Assembly: GCA_963693305.1 (NCBI GenBank)
Contig: OY855907.1
Coordinates: 33,920,301-33,984,300 of the forward strand
Direction: 5' to 3'
From: Meandrina meandrites
Taxonomy: Eukaryota > Cnidaria > Anthozoa > Scleractinia > Meandrinidae
DNA length: 64,000 nt
Shown: piece after piece, positions 12,900-24,012 of the stretch
Layout: every line of letters begins with the position of its first letter
Position numbering within the stretch: position 1 is the first letter of the stretch
Position numbers and translations under genes: made by a program
Notes under the pieces: model-generated
What the model was told of the DNA's origin: nothing
Databases searched by the model: none
What the model saw: the letters and a program-made list of their open reading frames with translations, nothing else

Positions 12900-15800
12900 A
12901 GCCAAAATGTTATGTCAAACTAGTCAAAGCGGGCGAATTTCGCGGATATTTATTTGCCGCGAATGCGTGGCAGAAGTATGCGAAGCGGAACGGAATTGGC
13001 GCAGGATATCCAGCTAACTGATTGGTCAAGAGCACGAGAACATGTCAAAAACCTGTCTAACCAGTTCTCTGGAGACAAATATCGTGTGATATTTGTACTC
13101 GTTTTGGGCGTTATTTGTACTCTACGAAGCAGTGTTGGATAATAATAGTGTGTAATGGAGCACTAATTAACAGACTTTAAAAATTTAAACAAGAACACTT
13201 CCAAGAACGACATCGTGAAAGAAGTTTTATGTTTACATGTGAGTTACAGTGCAACGCGCCTTACCGTGGCCACCCAACATTTTTTTTTACAAGTTAGCCA
13301 ATAAGGTTGCACGATTATGATTGACGGCCACACTTCCTTGCAACGTTTCAAAAATATCATTTACGCACAAACTGGAAACGTTTACAGTCAAAATAGCTCA
13401 AGCATTCCTATCAGGGTTTCCTAGCCTAAAAAATACCAAAATACTAATAAAACTAATATGATACTGCAACCCTACGCTGTAAGCAAGACCTTAGCGACTA
13501 AAAATATTGGCATTTTCCCACAACAACCTAAGTAACACCCAAATTGACAATAATTGTGACCTCTCACGCGAAAACGTGCCCAACGGCTAGCCGTTAATTA
13601 GCCGTTCAAACGGAATCGGTTGCCGTTCGAACAGGTCGAGCTATACGTTCAGAAAAAATTGTCAGCCGTTCGAACCCTTCGAGCTATCCGTTCAAAAAAA
13701 ATCGCCAGCCATTCAAAGTCTTCGAACGGCTCTCTAACCGACACAGCAAGCATCCTGTCCCTTTCATATGGGAGCCCCCACTGGTTGTACGTTCCAACCC
13801 AAGGTTACCTACTTAAGATCTGCTCTAATATTATCTCTGGTTTAATTTTCATGAGTCTAAAATTAAATTTATCATACTTGACGTGTGACTGCTTACCAGA
13901 TTCACAATTTCCTGTTCTCTATCAGGCGCTTTCCTTGCAGTGGCCCTGATCATCTTTGATGTCTGTACGTCGGACAGCTTCTTTATGCATCTCTGACCCG
14001 CAACAAGGTTACAAACTTCTAAGGGAAGGTATGTGTGCTTCTGTTCCTGTCCTACCTGAAGACACGGCAGGTGCGGAAACCTACATGCAAACAAAAATAC
14101 ATGTTAAACAAAGGATTTAATGCTAATGAGATGAATGCACTTTATGATAGGCATCACAAAGTGTCCTCAATCATAAAAGTCTACATCCTCCAAGACCCAA
14201 GGGCAGTTAGTCGGAGCAACATGAAGGACACCAATCAGGAAAGTTGGTGTAAATGGAAGTTTACAAGACCGATTTTCCTGCTTGGCTTACTTCATGCTGC
14301 CCCAATGAGCTGCCCTGTTACAGTCATGAAACCACCCCCCCCCCCCCCCCCCACCTCTCACTCTTGCATTCAGTCCTGGGCATACAGTGTATGAGGACGA
14401 AGGTACAGTAAGCCGTTAAGGTCTTGTTTACAGTGTAGGGTTGCACTGTTTTGGTACAATATTTCATTTTTTGCAAAGTACAACACTCATCTGTTAGGTC
14501 ATTGACTTTTATGATCTTTTTGTTGTAAAGAAAGTTATTCCTTGGCATGCCACCAGGACTGTTTGTAGAGCACTTTATGCATGCACAACGTATTTGGTGA
14601 ACTTTGCATCGTCTTCTGTTCCCTCCGCCCAGCTGGTTCTTGAAATTCTATCTGCCAGCTTATACATGTACATTTATATTTAGTCTTTGGCTTGACGGCA
14701 ATAAAAGGGCAGTGCAAACAAGAATACCATGTGGTAAAATGCTCATTACAGTCTCTTCAATCTCTTACAATGGTAAGAAATATATCTAAATTCAACTTGA
14801 CATGTATGAAATGTAAACAAATGCATTATACAGAATTAATTGATTAATAATTTTTTTGTTTATTTTTTATATCTAAATAATAATCCGGGCTGTGCCCAGG
14901 TGCCTCAGGCAACTAACCATTGCCTTTGGGCAACATAATCTTATTGCTTTCATATAAGCTTAATGCTGGGTGCCCTGGATCTCATAGTTTGGAACCTTTG
15001 TGCTCCTTGTAATTTTTCTTAGAGCACAGCCTTGAATAATAGTTATTGAACAAGTAAGCTTGTTATCAAATATACACATGAACTAAGTAATATACAGTAA
15101 CTTAACTATTTGCACCGAAAAGGGTAGATGTAGCAAATGCAGAACTCTTCTCAAATGAAAATGTGCCGAGGTTGAACATGTACTTACTGTAGCTGTCTCA
15201 TGTGCTTCTCCTCAAAGTACCTTGCCACCGTGATCTCCTTGGCTGGCCCACTTTCCATTTGTTTGAGAGGAAACTTCAGCGTTTGAGCTGGCAGTTTTGT
15301 AACATTAATTACCCGATATTTTCTCTTCATAGTACCACAGTGGGTGATCTCAACTTTCAAGCCTGGTAGAAGAAATAATTAAAATTTTATTTTATTAATA
15401 GCACCATACACACACATGTACATGCATGTAATGTCACGTTTTTTTCAAGCCCTGTTTGTGAACATGCACAGAAAAAAGACATCAGACATAAAGTGCACTT
15501 GCCTTTCAATCTGGCAAGCATTTTTTCTTACATTTTGCCATAAAACAGACAGAGCATTTTTTTTTTCGTATACGGTACATGTATTTTGCAATAAAACAGA
15601 CAGAATTAACATTTCAAATACAATAACAGAGTGGGAGGGGCAGCAGCCTAATGGTTAGTGTGCTGGACTGCAGATTTGAAGGATTAACACTTTACTCTCA
15701 TGGTGCAAAAGATACAAAGATGCATTGATAACAATTGCTAACTTGTTTACCAAAGGAGATAGTTTTCTTGGTGGTGAGCTTGCATAAGAGGCAAGAGATT

Positions 15801-18179
15801 AAGGCGGAATCCACCAGGAAGTCGAGTAATATTTATTTACGTTGGACAAAAATCGAGTACCAGAATAATTTAAATCCTATTGCGTTATTTTCTACCTTAA
15901 ATAAAAGGTAAAGATGTAAGTAATTATCACTGATAACACCAACAACAATTTCTTATCAGAGTCTTAGAAAATGAATTCCAAAGTTCACAAGCTATAGGGA
16001 AATTCTCACGTGCAGCCATTTTGTAAAATCGTCTTTAAACGATTCAATCAGTGGAATTCAGTGAAATTTCAAAATTTGTTTTCGGTGTTTGGTGTTGTTA
16101 GAAAAGATTTTTTTGATAAGATATTTGAAGCAGTAACACAAAAGTTTGCAATAAGGTGTAAATAATTTTGGTACAACAATTTCTTATCAGAGCCTGAGAA
16201 AATGAAATTTAATGTTCACAAGCTATAGGCAAAAGCTCACGTCTTTTAAGCGATTTAGTGGAATTCAGCGGAACTTCGAGATTGGTTTTCGATGTTTGGT
16301 GTTGTTAGAAAAGATTTCTTTTGATAAGATATTTGAAGCAGTAACACAAAAGCTTGCAATAAGGTGTAAATAATTTTGGTACATAATTTTGTCCAACAAC
16401 TACTCAAAGTCCTGGCGGATTCCGTCTTAAGTTCTCACATACAGTGTGGGGCTGGATTCGGATAAGAATGTCAGTTAGGACACTGTTTAATTTGTGATCC
16501 AGTTTAATTTTTGTTTCTCACCATGGATACATTGTACAAAGCAACTCCCTTCCCACCCACATGCCCCTTTTGTCAGCTTGAACATTCTTTTTTCTAACGA
16601 CATAGCTGTAAATGTAATAGAGTCACTGAGATTTCTTTATTTTGGTATAAGGTAATAAGCTGATAAGCTCCATCTGTAAGGTTTTTGTTTCTTGTCAGTA
16701 AAGTGCCGTTGGATTCTTGCATGGCAGACAAAATTAATGGCCTTCAGTGTGTTAGAACATACATTTTTTAATAAGCACGTATACAAGGTAATTTCACTTC
16801 CTTGTCATAAAACTTAGATACACATAATGTTTACCAATACCTTTTATCTCCCTCGTAAATTTCAGTCTTTCCGCATCAGACAGTGGTCTTGGCTGGTGGA
16901 GTTCCTGTTGTTGTTTACGAAGAACCTCGCACATGAACTCAACTACAGGTTGGCACTTATAAAATGCTGTTGCTGACACTATAATCACATAAAACAAAAA
17001 ACCCTTAGTTCAGCTTTCCTAGATGTAACTTAACTACAAATAGAATGTGTACACTGTATGTGCCTTAAAGAGTATAAAAATTGAGTGTATCCCTTATAAT
17101 ATATGAGCTAAACAAATAAATTATTATTATTTAATATTATTATTATTATTCAAAATACACAGTATGTTGTACCTCAGGATAAGAGCAATGGAAGTGACAC
17201 GACAGCTGCACGTCAATTACCAAGTAAACATGTTTTGAAATGACAGGAGAAATATCCAGTCGCTTTATAATACATGTTTGCAGATTTTTATGATTTCTGT
17301 TGCCATGGCAATAGGTCACTCACTTGGCAACTTTTTGCCCTTCTGGTAGACGCAATGTAATGATGTTATTGGTTTGTTGTTTAGATCCACAGATGAAGTA
17401 TTTGGCAAAACATAGTTAAATAGAGTAAACTCGGCCATAACAGTCCCTCTAATTTTCACTTACCATCAATATTCAGCATCATTTTCCACTGTGATGGTCG
17501 CACACTCTGATGAAAGCCAAACCAAACCTCGCGCCCACTCTCAAGGGGGTGGTAATAGCCATCTGGAGGTGAGAAGAATGATCTTCCCACAGGGGTATAC
17601 GTCATGGATGGCAAGTGTCTCAACACAACATCTAGAGCCTGGATGGTTTCGAATGGTATCTGGTTGTGCTTTCCTTCCAGTGCTTGCTCCAGCGCGAACA
17701 AGCTTACTTGTGCAACCCATTTGACTGTCACCTACAAAATATGTCTGTAATTATAAAATGTTCGAGGAACTGTATGCACTATGATTGACCAGTAAAGCAC
17801 ATGGCTTATGCCACACACATGCTTTATCCAGGGCTTCTGACCAGTAAGACAGTACCTCTCTAGAACCTCTATTTTCATTCGCCCGCTGTAAACACTACCT
17901 CTATTGTTATTCAGGACTAGGGGCATAGTTAATTGGCCTGTTATCTATTGTTTAAAGATCCAATGAAGTAACTCATTCTGAGAGGTAGTTGGCGACCCCT
18001 TCTGACAGGGTGCAGTGAAATCCGGAGATTGCGGGTTCACATCCAATTCTGGCCACTTGGTGGTGGTGTTCTTAGCAGCCTTTAATTTAGCCAACTGGCC
18101 TGCCTCCTACCAGGACTTTTGGATTTTTAAGCATGTTTTTCTATTTGCAATACTTGTTCAGGGTTCATACACTGTACTC

Positions 18180-18240
<61 letters not shown>

Positions 18241-18259
18241 ATTATTGTTGTTATTATTA

Positions 18260-18299
<40 letters not shown>

Positions 18300-20391
18300 C
18301 ATCATCATTTACTTTGAATGTTTTATCCTTGCTGTTTTCAGTTGGAAGTGTCACCTCAAAATCAATCTGAAAAAAATTACATTCAAACAGTCAATTAAAT
18401 GCACAAACAATTACTATATAGGTCACTTATTAAGCTCTCTAAAATTTATACTGGTAGATATGCTAAGGGAAACAAAAATAATTAATTAATAATAAAACAT
18501 TAAAAGATTATTTTGCTTATGACAATGATGTACTAATAAATGTAATGAATTGTTGTGAATAAAAATTACCCATTTCAGACACATATTGTCTTAATTCAGG
18601 TGTAAGGATTATCTGTCTTGCCAAGCGTGTCTCTTAGGCTCGGTTTACACTAGCGACATAACGGCATACTGTAACAGCAAGGTCACGCAAATGTAGAAAA
18701 CACTTCCTGTTGATATTTATGTCACCAGTGTAAACAACACAAGATAACGACATAGCAGGAACAAAATGACATACGTGTGAGCATAATGACATAAGGAAAA
18801 AACTGTTCTTTTCTTTATGTTGTCACATTATGTCCATGTTGTTAATCGGGCTGTCATCAAGTTAAAGGGCCACCGTCAACCATAATGCTGTACAGAAATC
18901 ACGGATATTTTGTGGAAGGGATAACTTTCATCAAGCTGCATGTTGTGTTTTTAATGCCCAATATCTCCAGAATTTAAAGATTGTTTCCTTAGCTGATTGA
19001 AATGTCTCATTTTTGATGTGATTTGGCTGATAGGCCATCCCCTTTTTTAGCGTCGTCTGACCGACACAGATTTTCACGTTTTCAAAAAAAAATGTTATAC
19101 AGAAGGTAATGAAGGCAATGACACATTATTTTAAATAATTCTCAATTTAATCTGTAACGTAGACAATTTTTTGCCATGCATATTTTTAGTTCTCGTTTGG
19201 GTTTAACCACAATGTCGATTTTTCCTTCCTCCATTGCTGCCGTGTTGACTTTGTACCCGTGTCTTCTTGTTCAGACTCCTTATCCACTTTTTTTGTTTTG
19301 TTTTTTTCTTTAATCCCAACCGACCAACCCCAAATCAGACAACACATACAAGATAAAAGAAAAAAAAGGGGATGGCCATTATGTCTGCGCAACATCAACA
19401 GCAACAACAGAGGCTCACAAAGGACACTGGTTGACGGCCGGTGTCTCAACAGGTGTTACAATATGAATTACTGCCCTTAAACACAACAGCCCGGAGTTAT
19501 GTTGCTATGTCGCTATTGTGAACCCGTCGTTATCATTCAAGATACAGTAAAACAGATACAACTGTGCACCCATCTTTATACTGAGACACATAAACAGACT
19601 GTACATTAAAAAACTAGCCCAAATTTTTACAAATGGCTTGTACATCTCTAGTATAAAACCAGCCATTCGCTGTCCATAACCCAGCTATCAATACTATTAC
19701 TATAAAACCTGTAGGCTTACATGGGGTTGCATGGAAGCAGCATTTGTGTTTGACGTATAATCTACACGTATGTACAAATTTAGATATTATTAATAATGTA
19801 CGTACGTATAAAATGAAACTAACACTTGTAGAAAGGAACAACTTCCCAAAACATAAGAACTTATAATAATTCTACGTCTACATAAGAAACTTAAATAATG
19901 AATTTTAGATGAACGCGAAAGACAAACATGCAAGACAAAACAGCTCTACATGTATTTTTCCTTGAATAACTCACCGGTTTTCGGCCGATCGGCAAAGCCC
20001 TACTGCTGTAAAGATTCTTTCTTCCGTCAAACACAGGTTTCTGTCCCCCAAAAACTTTGTGATAGGTGCTGACCATAGCTTCCACGACATCCCGATTCAC
20101 TCGTCGAGGGCATTTATCGGGCGATATGCTTAGATCATAGTGGTGAATGTCGCCTTTTGGAAGTCGAACTTGAAAGAAGTTGGTTCTTAGAGCAATCGCT
20201 CTTCCCATTGAACCAAAATTGGGCCTTTTAGGAGGGGCGAAGTCTCCACCGACGCGATTTGCTGTAAACATCGAAGATAAAAAACAACATAGCAAAAGCT
20301 GTTACTATCTACTGATCTGAGAGATGTGAAATAGATTTCTGTCTGAGTGTGTAAAATGAAATAAAACAAAACCTGGATTGTTTGACGCCAT
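4816..20391 (-). CDS. AGO: Argonaute (AGO-clade slicer), complete, 19 exons, 854 aa
   Basis: RNA-guided RNase of miRNA/siRNA silencing, acting as the core of cytoplasmic RISC. Exons in transcription order: 20373-20391, 19975-20261, 18313-18366, 17464-17731, 16841-16978, 15188-15362, 13897-14080, 12573-12695, 12115-12142, 11546-11748, 10975-11062, 10358-10517, 9691-9781, 8846-8914, 8401-8526, 7080-7214, 6773-6874, 5704-5903, 4816-4930. All introns are GT-AG and phases close to 2565 nt. Start MASNNP; end GMYFA, the usual metazoan AGO terminus. Order is N, linker, PAZ (about 215-340), MID (about 425-575), PIWI (about 510-810). The slicer tetrad is intact: D590 (GADVTH), E630, D662 (YRDGVSEG), H800 (YYAH). 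MID residues of TPVYAEVK and ATQCVQ, which bind the guide 5' phosphate, are kept. Length is close to human AGO2 (859 aa). It is AGO rather than PIWI clade. The exon 5 donor (16841 over 16835) was chosen because it gives the family sequence EIKGLKVE. Confidence 0.97.
5399..5510 (-). mobile_element. tRNA-type SINE fragment in AGO intron 18
   Basis: Read on the minus strand it has a B-box-like GGGTTCGAGCCCTGGCC followed by TTGTGTTGTGTTCTTGGG. These are the same blocks, in the same order, as in the complete SINE at 9337-9633. The copy is truncated and its middle has become an imperfect hairpin around GCCTCTCT...AGAGAGGC. Confidence 0.65.
7241..7470. repeat. tandem duplication, two 115-bp units
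   Basis: The unit beginning AACACGACAAGTTACTG at 7241 restarts at 7356 and is nearly identical through GAAGAAGTTC. It lies in AGO intron 15, about 27 bp upstream of the acceptor of the 7080-7214 exon, and does not include the splice site. Confidence 0.8.
7486..7904. mobile_element. foldback element with about 50-bp TIRs
   Basis: The left end TGACATTCTCGTCTCC and the right end GGGGACGAGAATGTCA are inverted copies. The match continues through CCTTTTCGCTTCT and GCCGGCGGGG for about 50 bp. A second, inner inverted pair (GCCTGCGTAGCTGGCGGG near 7709 and its complement near 7822) makes the element a nested hairpin. There is no coding frame. It lies in AGO intron 15. Confidence 0.75.
8070..8280 (+). 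mobile_element. tRNA-type SINE, family B
   Basis: A B-box-like GGGTTCAAATCC is followed by a body containing CAGCCTCCTGCCAGTTGGGA and a 3' tail of TTTA repeats. The same body recurs at 18018-18180. The anticodon-arm region is degenerate, so this is not a tRNA gene. It lies in AGO intron 15. Confidence 0.6.
9337..9633 (+). mobile_element. complete tRNA-derived SINE with 15-bp target duplication
   Basis: The 297-bp element has an A-box-like GGTGGCATAGTG head and a B-box-like GGTTCGAGCCCTGGCC, then a non-tRNA body. The 15-bp sequence CATATCCAAACAATG stands directly on both sides (9322-9336 and 9634-9648) without a mismatch. This is the signature of LINE-driven insertion, and the lack of mismatches suggests a fairly recent one. 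It lies in AGO intron 13 in antisense orientation to the host gene. Confidence 0.9.
11881..12060. repeat. compound tetranucleotide microsatellite (GTTC)12-(GTCC)22
   Basis: Twelve exact GTTC units (11881-11928) switch to 22 exact GTCC units (11929-12016), then degenerate GTTC/GCTC units follow. The array produces long false frames of R-T-D-G and similar four-residue periods on both strands. It lies in AGO intron 9, about 55 bp from the 28-bp exon 9. Confidence 0.97.
12742..12883. repeat. 142-bp foldback in AGO intron 8
   Basis: The arms start TCTTATTAGACGTTTTGTTG and end with the exact complement CAACAAAACGTCTAATAAGA. They stay paired for about 65 bp with few mismatches around a short GC-rich loop. 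There is no open frame. It is probably a MITE remnant, but transcribed with the AGO pre-mRNA it would form a long hairpin. Confidence 0.85.
14332..14353. repeat. poly(C) run
   Basis: An almost pure cytosine homopolymer lies in AGO intron 6. It carries no other information and its length is prone to sequencing error. Confidence 0.9.
15630..15712 (+). mobile_element. 5' fragment of tRNA-type SINE
   Basis: The sequence GGGGCAGCAGCCTAATGGTTAGTGTGCTGGACT matches, with substitutions, the head of the complete SINE at 9337. It is followed by a short degraded body (ACACTTTACTCTCA), and the 3' half is missing. It lies in AGO intron 5. Confidence 0.5.
15803..16426. mobile_element. TTAA-flanked (piggyBac-like) MITE with internal duplication
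   Basis: TTAA stands at 15799-15802 and at 16427-16430. The ends GGCGGAATCC and GGATTCCGTC are inverted copies. TTAA target duplication is characteristic of piggyBac. The interior holds two tandem copies of a 205-227-bp unit (about 15947-16173 and 16174-16383), each with CTTATCAGAG, GTTCACAAGCTATAGG and GGTGTAAATAATTTTGG. There is no transposase. It lies in AGO intron 5. Confidence 0.75.
18018..18180 (+). mobile_element. tRNA-type SINE, family B
   Basis: The copy has B-box-like GCGGGTTCACATCC, then CTGCCTCCTACCAGGACTTTTGG, matching the body of the element at 8070-8280. It ends against the trinucleotide microsatellite, which may have grown from the SINE tail. It lies in AGO intron 3, next to exon 3. 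Confidence 0.6.
18182..18305. repeat. compound trinucleotide microsatellite (GAT)n-(TTA)n
   Basis: About 19 GAT units are followed by about 20 ATT units with a few interruptions. The array ends 7 bp from the donor of AGO exon 3 (18313-18366), so variation in its length sits next to a splice site. Long poly-D, poly-N, poly-H and poly-I frames here are artefacts. Confidence 0.97.
18637..19535. mobile_element. possible MITE in AGO intron 2
   Basis: The left side reads GGTTTACACTAGCGACATAA. The right side, on the minus strand, reads GGTTCACAATAGCGACATAG. The ends are similar inverted copies about 0.9 kb apart. No target duplication or coding frame was found, and the right half contains unrelated sequence. 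Confidence 0.4.
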
Positions 20392-22110
20392 TGTTGAGCT
20401 CGCATAAGATTTTCTCTGTTCTAGTTTATGAGATCCGATCGAGAAACCCGTTAAAAACGGCTTAAACTTTTACAACGATCCCGCATCATGGCGATACAGT
20501 GACATCAGTAACAATAGCGTCGTCGCCATTTTGTAGAAATCAACCGAAAGCCGTTCGAGATGTTCGATTGCGCGTGCCTCGAGGGCGGGCGAGCGGGCCA
20601 ATGCGTACGGGAGCTCTGGGAACGAGATTTGCGCCTGCAGTATCAGCGGTGTGGTGAGTTTGGGGGTAGCTAGCTTCAACAACACGGTCTCCCCACCGAA
20701 TTGACGAATAGCCTCAATTGTCAAAACCCAGTGAATTCACTATAATCATCAATTTACATGTAACACAAAGCAAGGCCGCTGATCGTGTTGATCAATCTCG
20801 TTCCCAGAGTCCACAGGCTCCAAGGTCAGCGGTTTAGTCGCCGGGTGAAACTCTGGGGAAATGGAATTATTCGAATTAATTCGAATTTTTTTGATTGGCT
20901 GTTTCAATACAATAGCCTTCGAACTCAGACATATTTCCGGAAGTTGCTTATGAAGCTTTTAGCAGCCATTTTGCCGAGATTTTTGGAGTTCGTTCGTTTG
21001 TGTTTTGCAGTATCTTGGCCTTAAACCGCGATTTACGATGCCATTTCCCGTTTCGTTTCCAAGGTAGGTAAAAACTAGCTTTAGATTTTGGTATTCACCC
21101 ATTTTTCACCCGGTTTTTTAATAGTATTTTCTTCGATCGAGGAGCTGGAAATAATTTGTCTGATGTGTTTTTTATACAACTCCGAGTTTTTGGTAAATTC
21201 TGGTGCTTTTCTAAGTGTAAATACATCCCGGCGACTGCATCTGTGTGCAACGCCGGCTGTTATCAGCTGTACGTTATGCAGGAATATTGTTTATATTGAA
21301 AATTATCGGACATTGATTATGTAGAGTATTTATTGTAATAAAGGAAATAGAAAACTTCCATATTTGCAACAGGGCATGCAACTGTTTATGAGAATTTCTT
21401 TAGACAGTTGGTAATGGTATGTGAAAAAATTGTGAACCACATTGAACCTTGAAAGGGCATGATATAAAGTTCAAACACTAGTCCTTACTTAGAAAACTGC
21501 ACTTTCCTTGTTGATATACTTTTACAATGTTTACCCATTGGTCTCAGATGGAAAAGATATAACTCTCTCTCTCTTGGTTCCTACAATAATTTATTCTAAA
21601 ATTACCCCTTTACCACCACCCCAGCCAAACCACCAACTGCTTAAGACTGTGGAAACCTGGATGGACTTATAGGCCACTGGGCTCAAATGAAGATTTAACC
21701 AAGAGTTGTGCTGTCCTATATATCATCCCCTATTGCAATTGTTACACAATCATTTCTTTCTAATGGCTTCAAGGACTTGCACCATAAAGCGCCTTTTGTG
21801 ATCATTGATATATTTTAATTTATTTTTGCAGGTCCTGCAGTTGGCTAAATTACAACCAATAGACACCTATGTCCACCAACTGTTACATGAGAATAAAGTT
21901 GACATTTTTGCCACTCATTCTGACTGCTTATCATTTTGTGTTTTGTATAAGTTACTGGGTGGTGTTTATTCCAGCCCACACCTCTTGACAGTCTTGTGGA
22001 GTTTCAGGGGTCTTTGCAAGATATGTTTATTTCACAAATATTTGTTTTGGTGAATCTGCCGAATCAAATCAAATCATGTAACTTGCCAAAATAACCTGTG
22101 GTACAACAAA
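20392..22110. other. upstream flank of AGO with repeat debris
   Basis: This holds the presumed AGO promoter, with no TATA box that I can assign. An exact 16-bp inverted pair (CTCTGGGAACGAGATT at 20613-20628 and its complement at 20794-20809) belongs to the same sequence family as the element at 7486-7904. A SINE tail fragment (CTTATAGGCCACTGGGCTCA) lies near 21668-21690. No other gene was recognised. Confidence 0.5.
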
Positions 22111-22117
22111 CAAGATG

Positions 22118-22400
22118 GGGGGCACAGTGGGCTAATGTAAGGCCCCACCACTAAACTTCGGATTGAATGCTCCAGGTTTCAAGCCCCAGCCAGGCTCATT
22201 GTGTTGTGTTCTGGGAAAGACACTTAACTCTCAAATATAAATGGGTTCCAACAAATATACCTTTGGCAGTATTCCTGCAATGGACTAATATTCCATCCGG
22301 GGGGACAGGGGAAGAAGAGATATGCCTAGTCACTTAATGCTACAGAAATGGGGTAACACAACAAGCCATTCAAGCAATCTATGACACACAAGCAGTATTT
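22118..22400 (+). mobile_element. diverged tRNA-type SINE copy
   Basis: This copy follows the complete SINE at 9337-9633 block by block: GGGCACAGTGGGCTAATG head, AGCCCCAGCCAGGCTC, ATTGTGTTGTGTTCTGGG, ATTCCATCCGGGGGGA, AGTCACTTAATGCTACAGAA. It has many substitutions and no detectable target duplication, so it is an old copy. Confidence 0.7.
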
Positions 22401-23837
22401 CTTGGGCTGTGCTGGCTGCATGCAGTTGGGGGTAGGCTATGTACAGAAAACCAATACCATATTCAACCAATATTCACATGGTAGCACTCAGTGAATGTTA
22501 CAAATAGCTAAATCAGTTCAAAGAAACACCCTTGGCGAACTTTAATTTCAGCAAAAATAAAGTACAATTACACTGTATTCATAAATGCAAAGCCATATTT
22601 TTCTGATAAGTGACAGCATTTTATAAATGCTTTAAACAGTCACTTGCATCTACAAATAGTTCGGTTAAAGATAAAACAAATTCATCATTAGTCTAATGAG
22701 TTACAAATGCCAGAGGAAATTTTCGATTTTAAGTCATGACGAAAATGTACCGAGGACCTTCGTCAACAACAGAGGGAAAATGAATAAATTTGAGTAAAAC
22801 TATCTAGAATATTTCTCGTTCTTTAAGCATGAGAAAAGCGTGACTACGTTAGAAATCGGTGGGGGCGAAATCGGTTGGGAGCGAAACCTGCATCATTCGT
22901 AAAACCGATGACAAACGAGCAAGAAGTTCCATGGGACGAAAACCAAACCGCTACATATCTGTTATTGCTACGGACCGCCAAAGTCCAGCTTTTTTGGTGA
23001 AACCAATCTTGCAAATGTAGTCTCCCACTGTAGTGGAAAATACGGCACATAATTGCTTACCTGCCTATTCGATTGTATTTCAATGAAAATTTGATTTTCG
23101 AAATGAGCTTTCGATCGGCGTGCAGTTGCTCCGTGCTCTCACGGCCGTCGTTTACAATGCTGTGTGTAAATGTTGATTCGACCACTGGCCTTCCTCGAAA
23201 GATTTCTTCCAGAGAAAAAATACATTCGTATACAACTTGGCATTACGTCTCCCTTCAGTTTGTTTACGTTTGTCCTCCAGGAGCTTACACAATCCAGACA
23301 ATCTGACGTGCATGTTTTGCTTTCAAACAGCACTATCGATCTATCGCAGTTTTCCCGTTGAGCTGCTTTTTCTTCAAAGGAGCCTTTAAATCACCCATAC
23401 GAAAGTGTATCGAAAATGTAAGCTCTTGCAGCTTGGAGGCTGAAATTTCTTAAATATGTCGCCTTTGGTCTACTTTGCAAGAATCACTTCTTGAACTGTT
23501 TTGAGACGTGAAGTTTCCTCCTTCGTGTTTGTATGTTCCTGTTCCTTTGCGATTTTATGTCGGCCTCAGTGAACTTAACTTTTCTATCACTCTCCATCTT
23601 TTAACTGGTGTTTGACAGCGTTTGGCAGCCGTGCAACACCTACTGAATGCTTATCGTTTGGGGGCACTGAAAACAGACTAACTCTTGATCTTCCACAACC
23701 ATACACGCACTAATTATTTAAAGTTTTTTTTTCAAACAGTGGAGCTCAGTTGTTGAACAACTTACCCCAAGAATTACGGCAAGCGTATTCTTTGAGTTTA
23801 GGGCAAAATTGAGTCGCCAAAACATTAAAACATGGCC
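22401..23837. other. unassigned intergenic sequence
   Basis: No gene could be supported. A short minus-strand frame starts at 23597 (MESDRKVKFTEAD, 37 codons, rich in K and R) and ends without a credible splice link. I do not recognise it and treat it as chance or transposon debris. Confidence 0.35.
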
Positions 23838-23838
23838 T

Positions 23839-23875
<37 letters not shown>

Positions 23876-24012
23876 TAAGTATAGATAGGCAGGCAGGCAG
23901 GCAAGCAGGTAGGTAGGTAGGTAGGTAGGTAGGTAGGTAGGTAGGTAGGTAGGTAGGTAGGTAGGTAGGTAGGTAGGTAGGTAGGTAGGTAGGTAGGTAG
24001 GTAGGTAGGTAA
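23838..24012. repeat. compound tetranucleotide microsatellite (AGGC)n-(AGGT)n
   Basis: Two AGGC blocks, interrupted by TAAGTATAG, are followed by about 25 near-perfect AGGT units. The minus strand gives a false repeat frame (LPTY). Confidence 0.97.

Noticed and set aside
16835..16841. AGO exon 5 donor at 16835 (GTAAAC)
   Set aside because: It would insert two residues into the conserved EIKGLKVE block; the donor GTATTG at 16841 restores it. Both keep phase, so RNA data could still overturn this.
18015..18489. Frames with poly-D, poly-N, poly-H, poly-M and poly-I
   Set aside because: Translations of the GAT/TTA microsatellite, with no splice or domain support.
20470..20724. 84-codon minus-strand frame next to the AGO start as an extra 5' exon
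   Set aside because: It contains one arm of a dispersed inverted repeat and has no splice link to AGO exon 1, which already begins with a good ATG.
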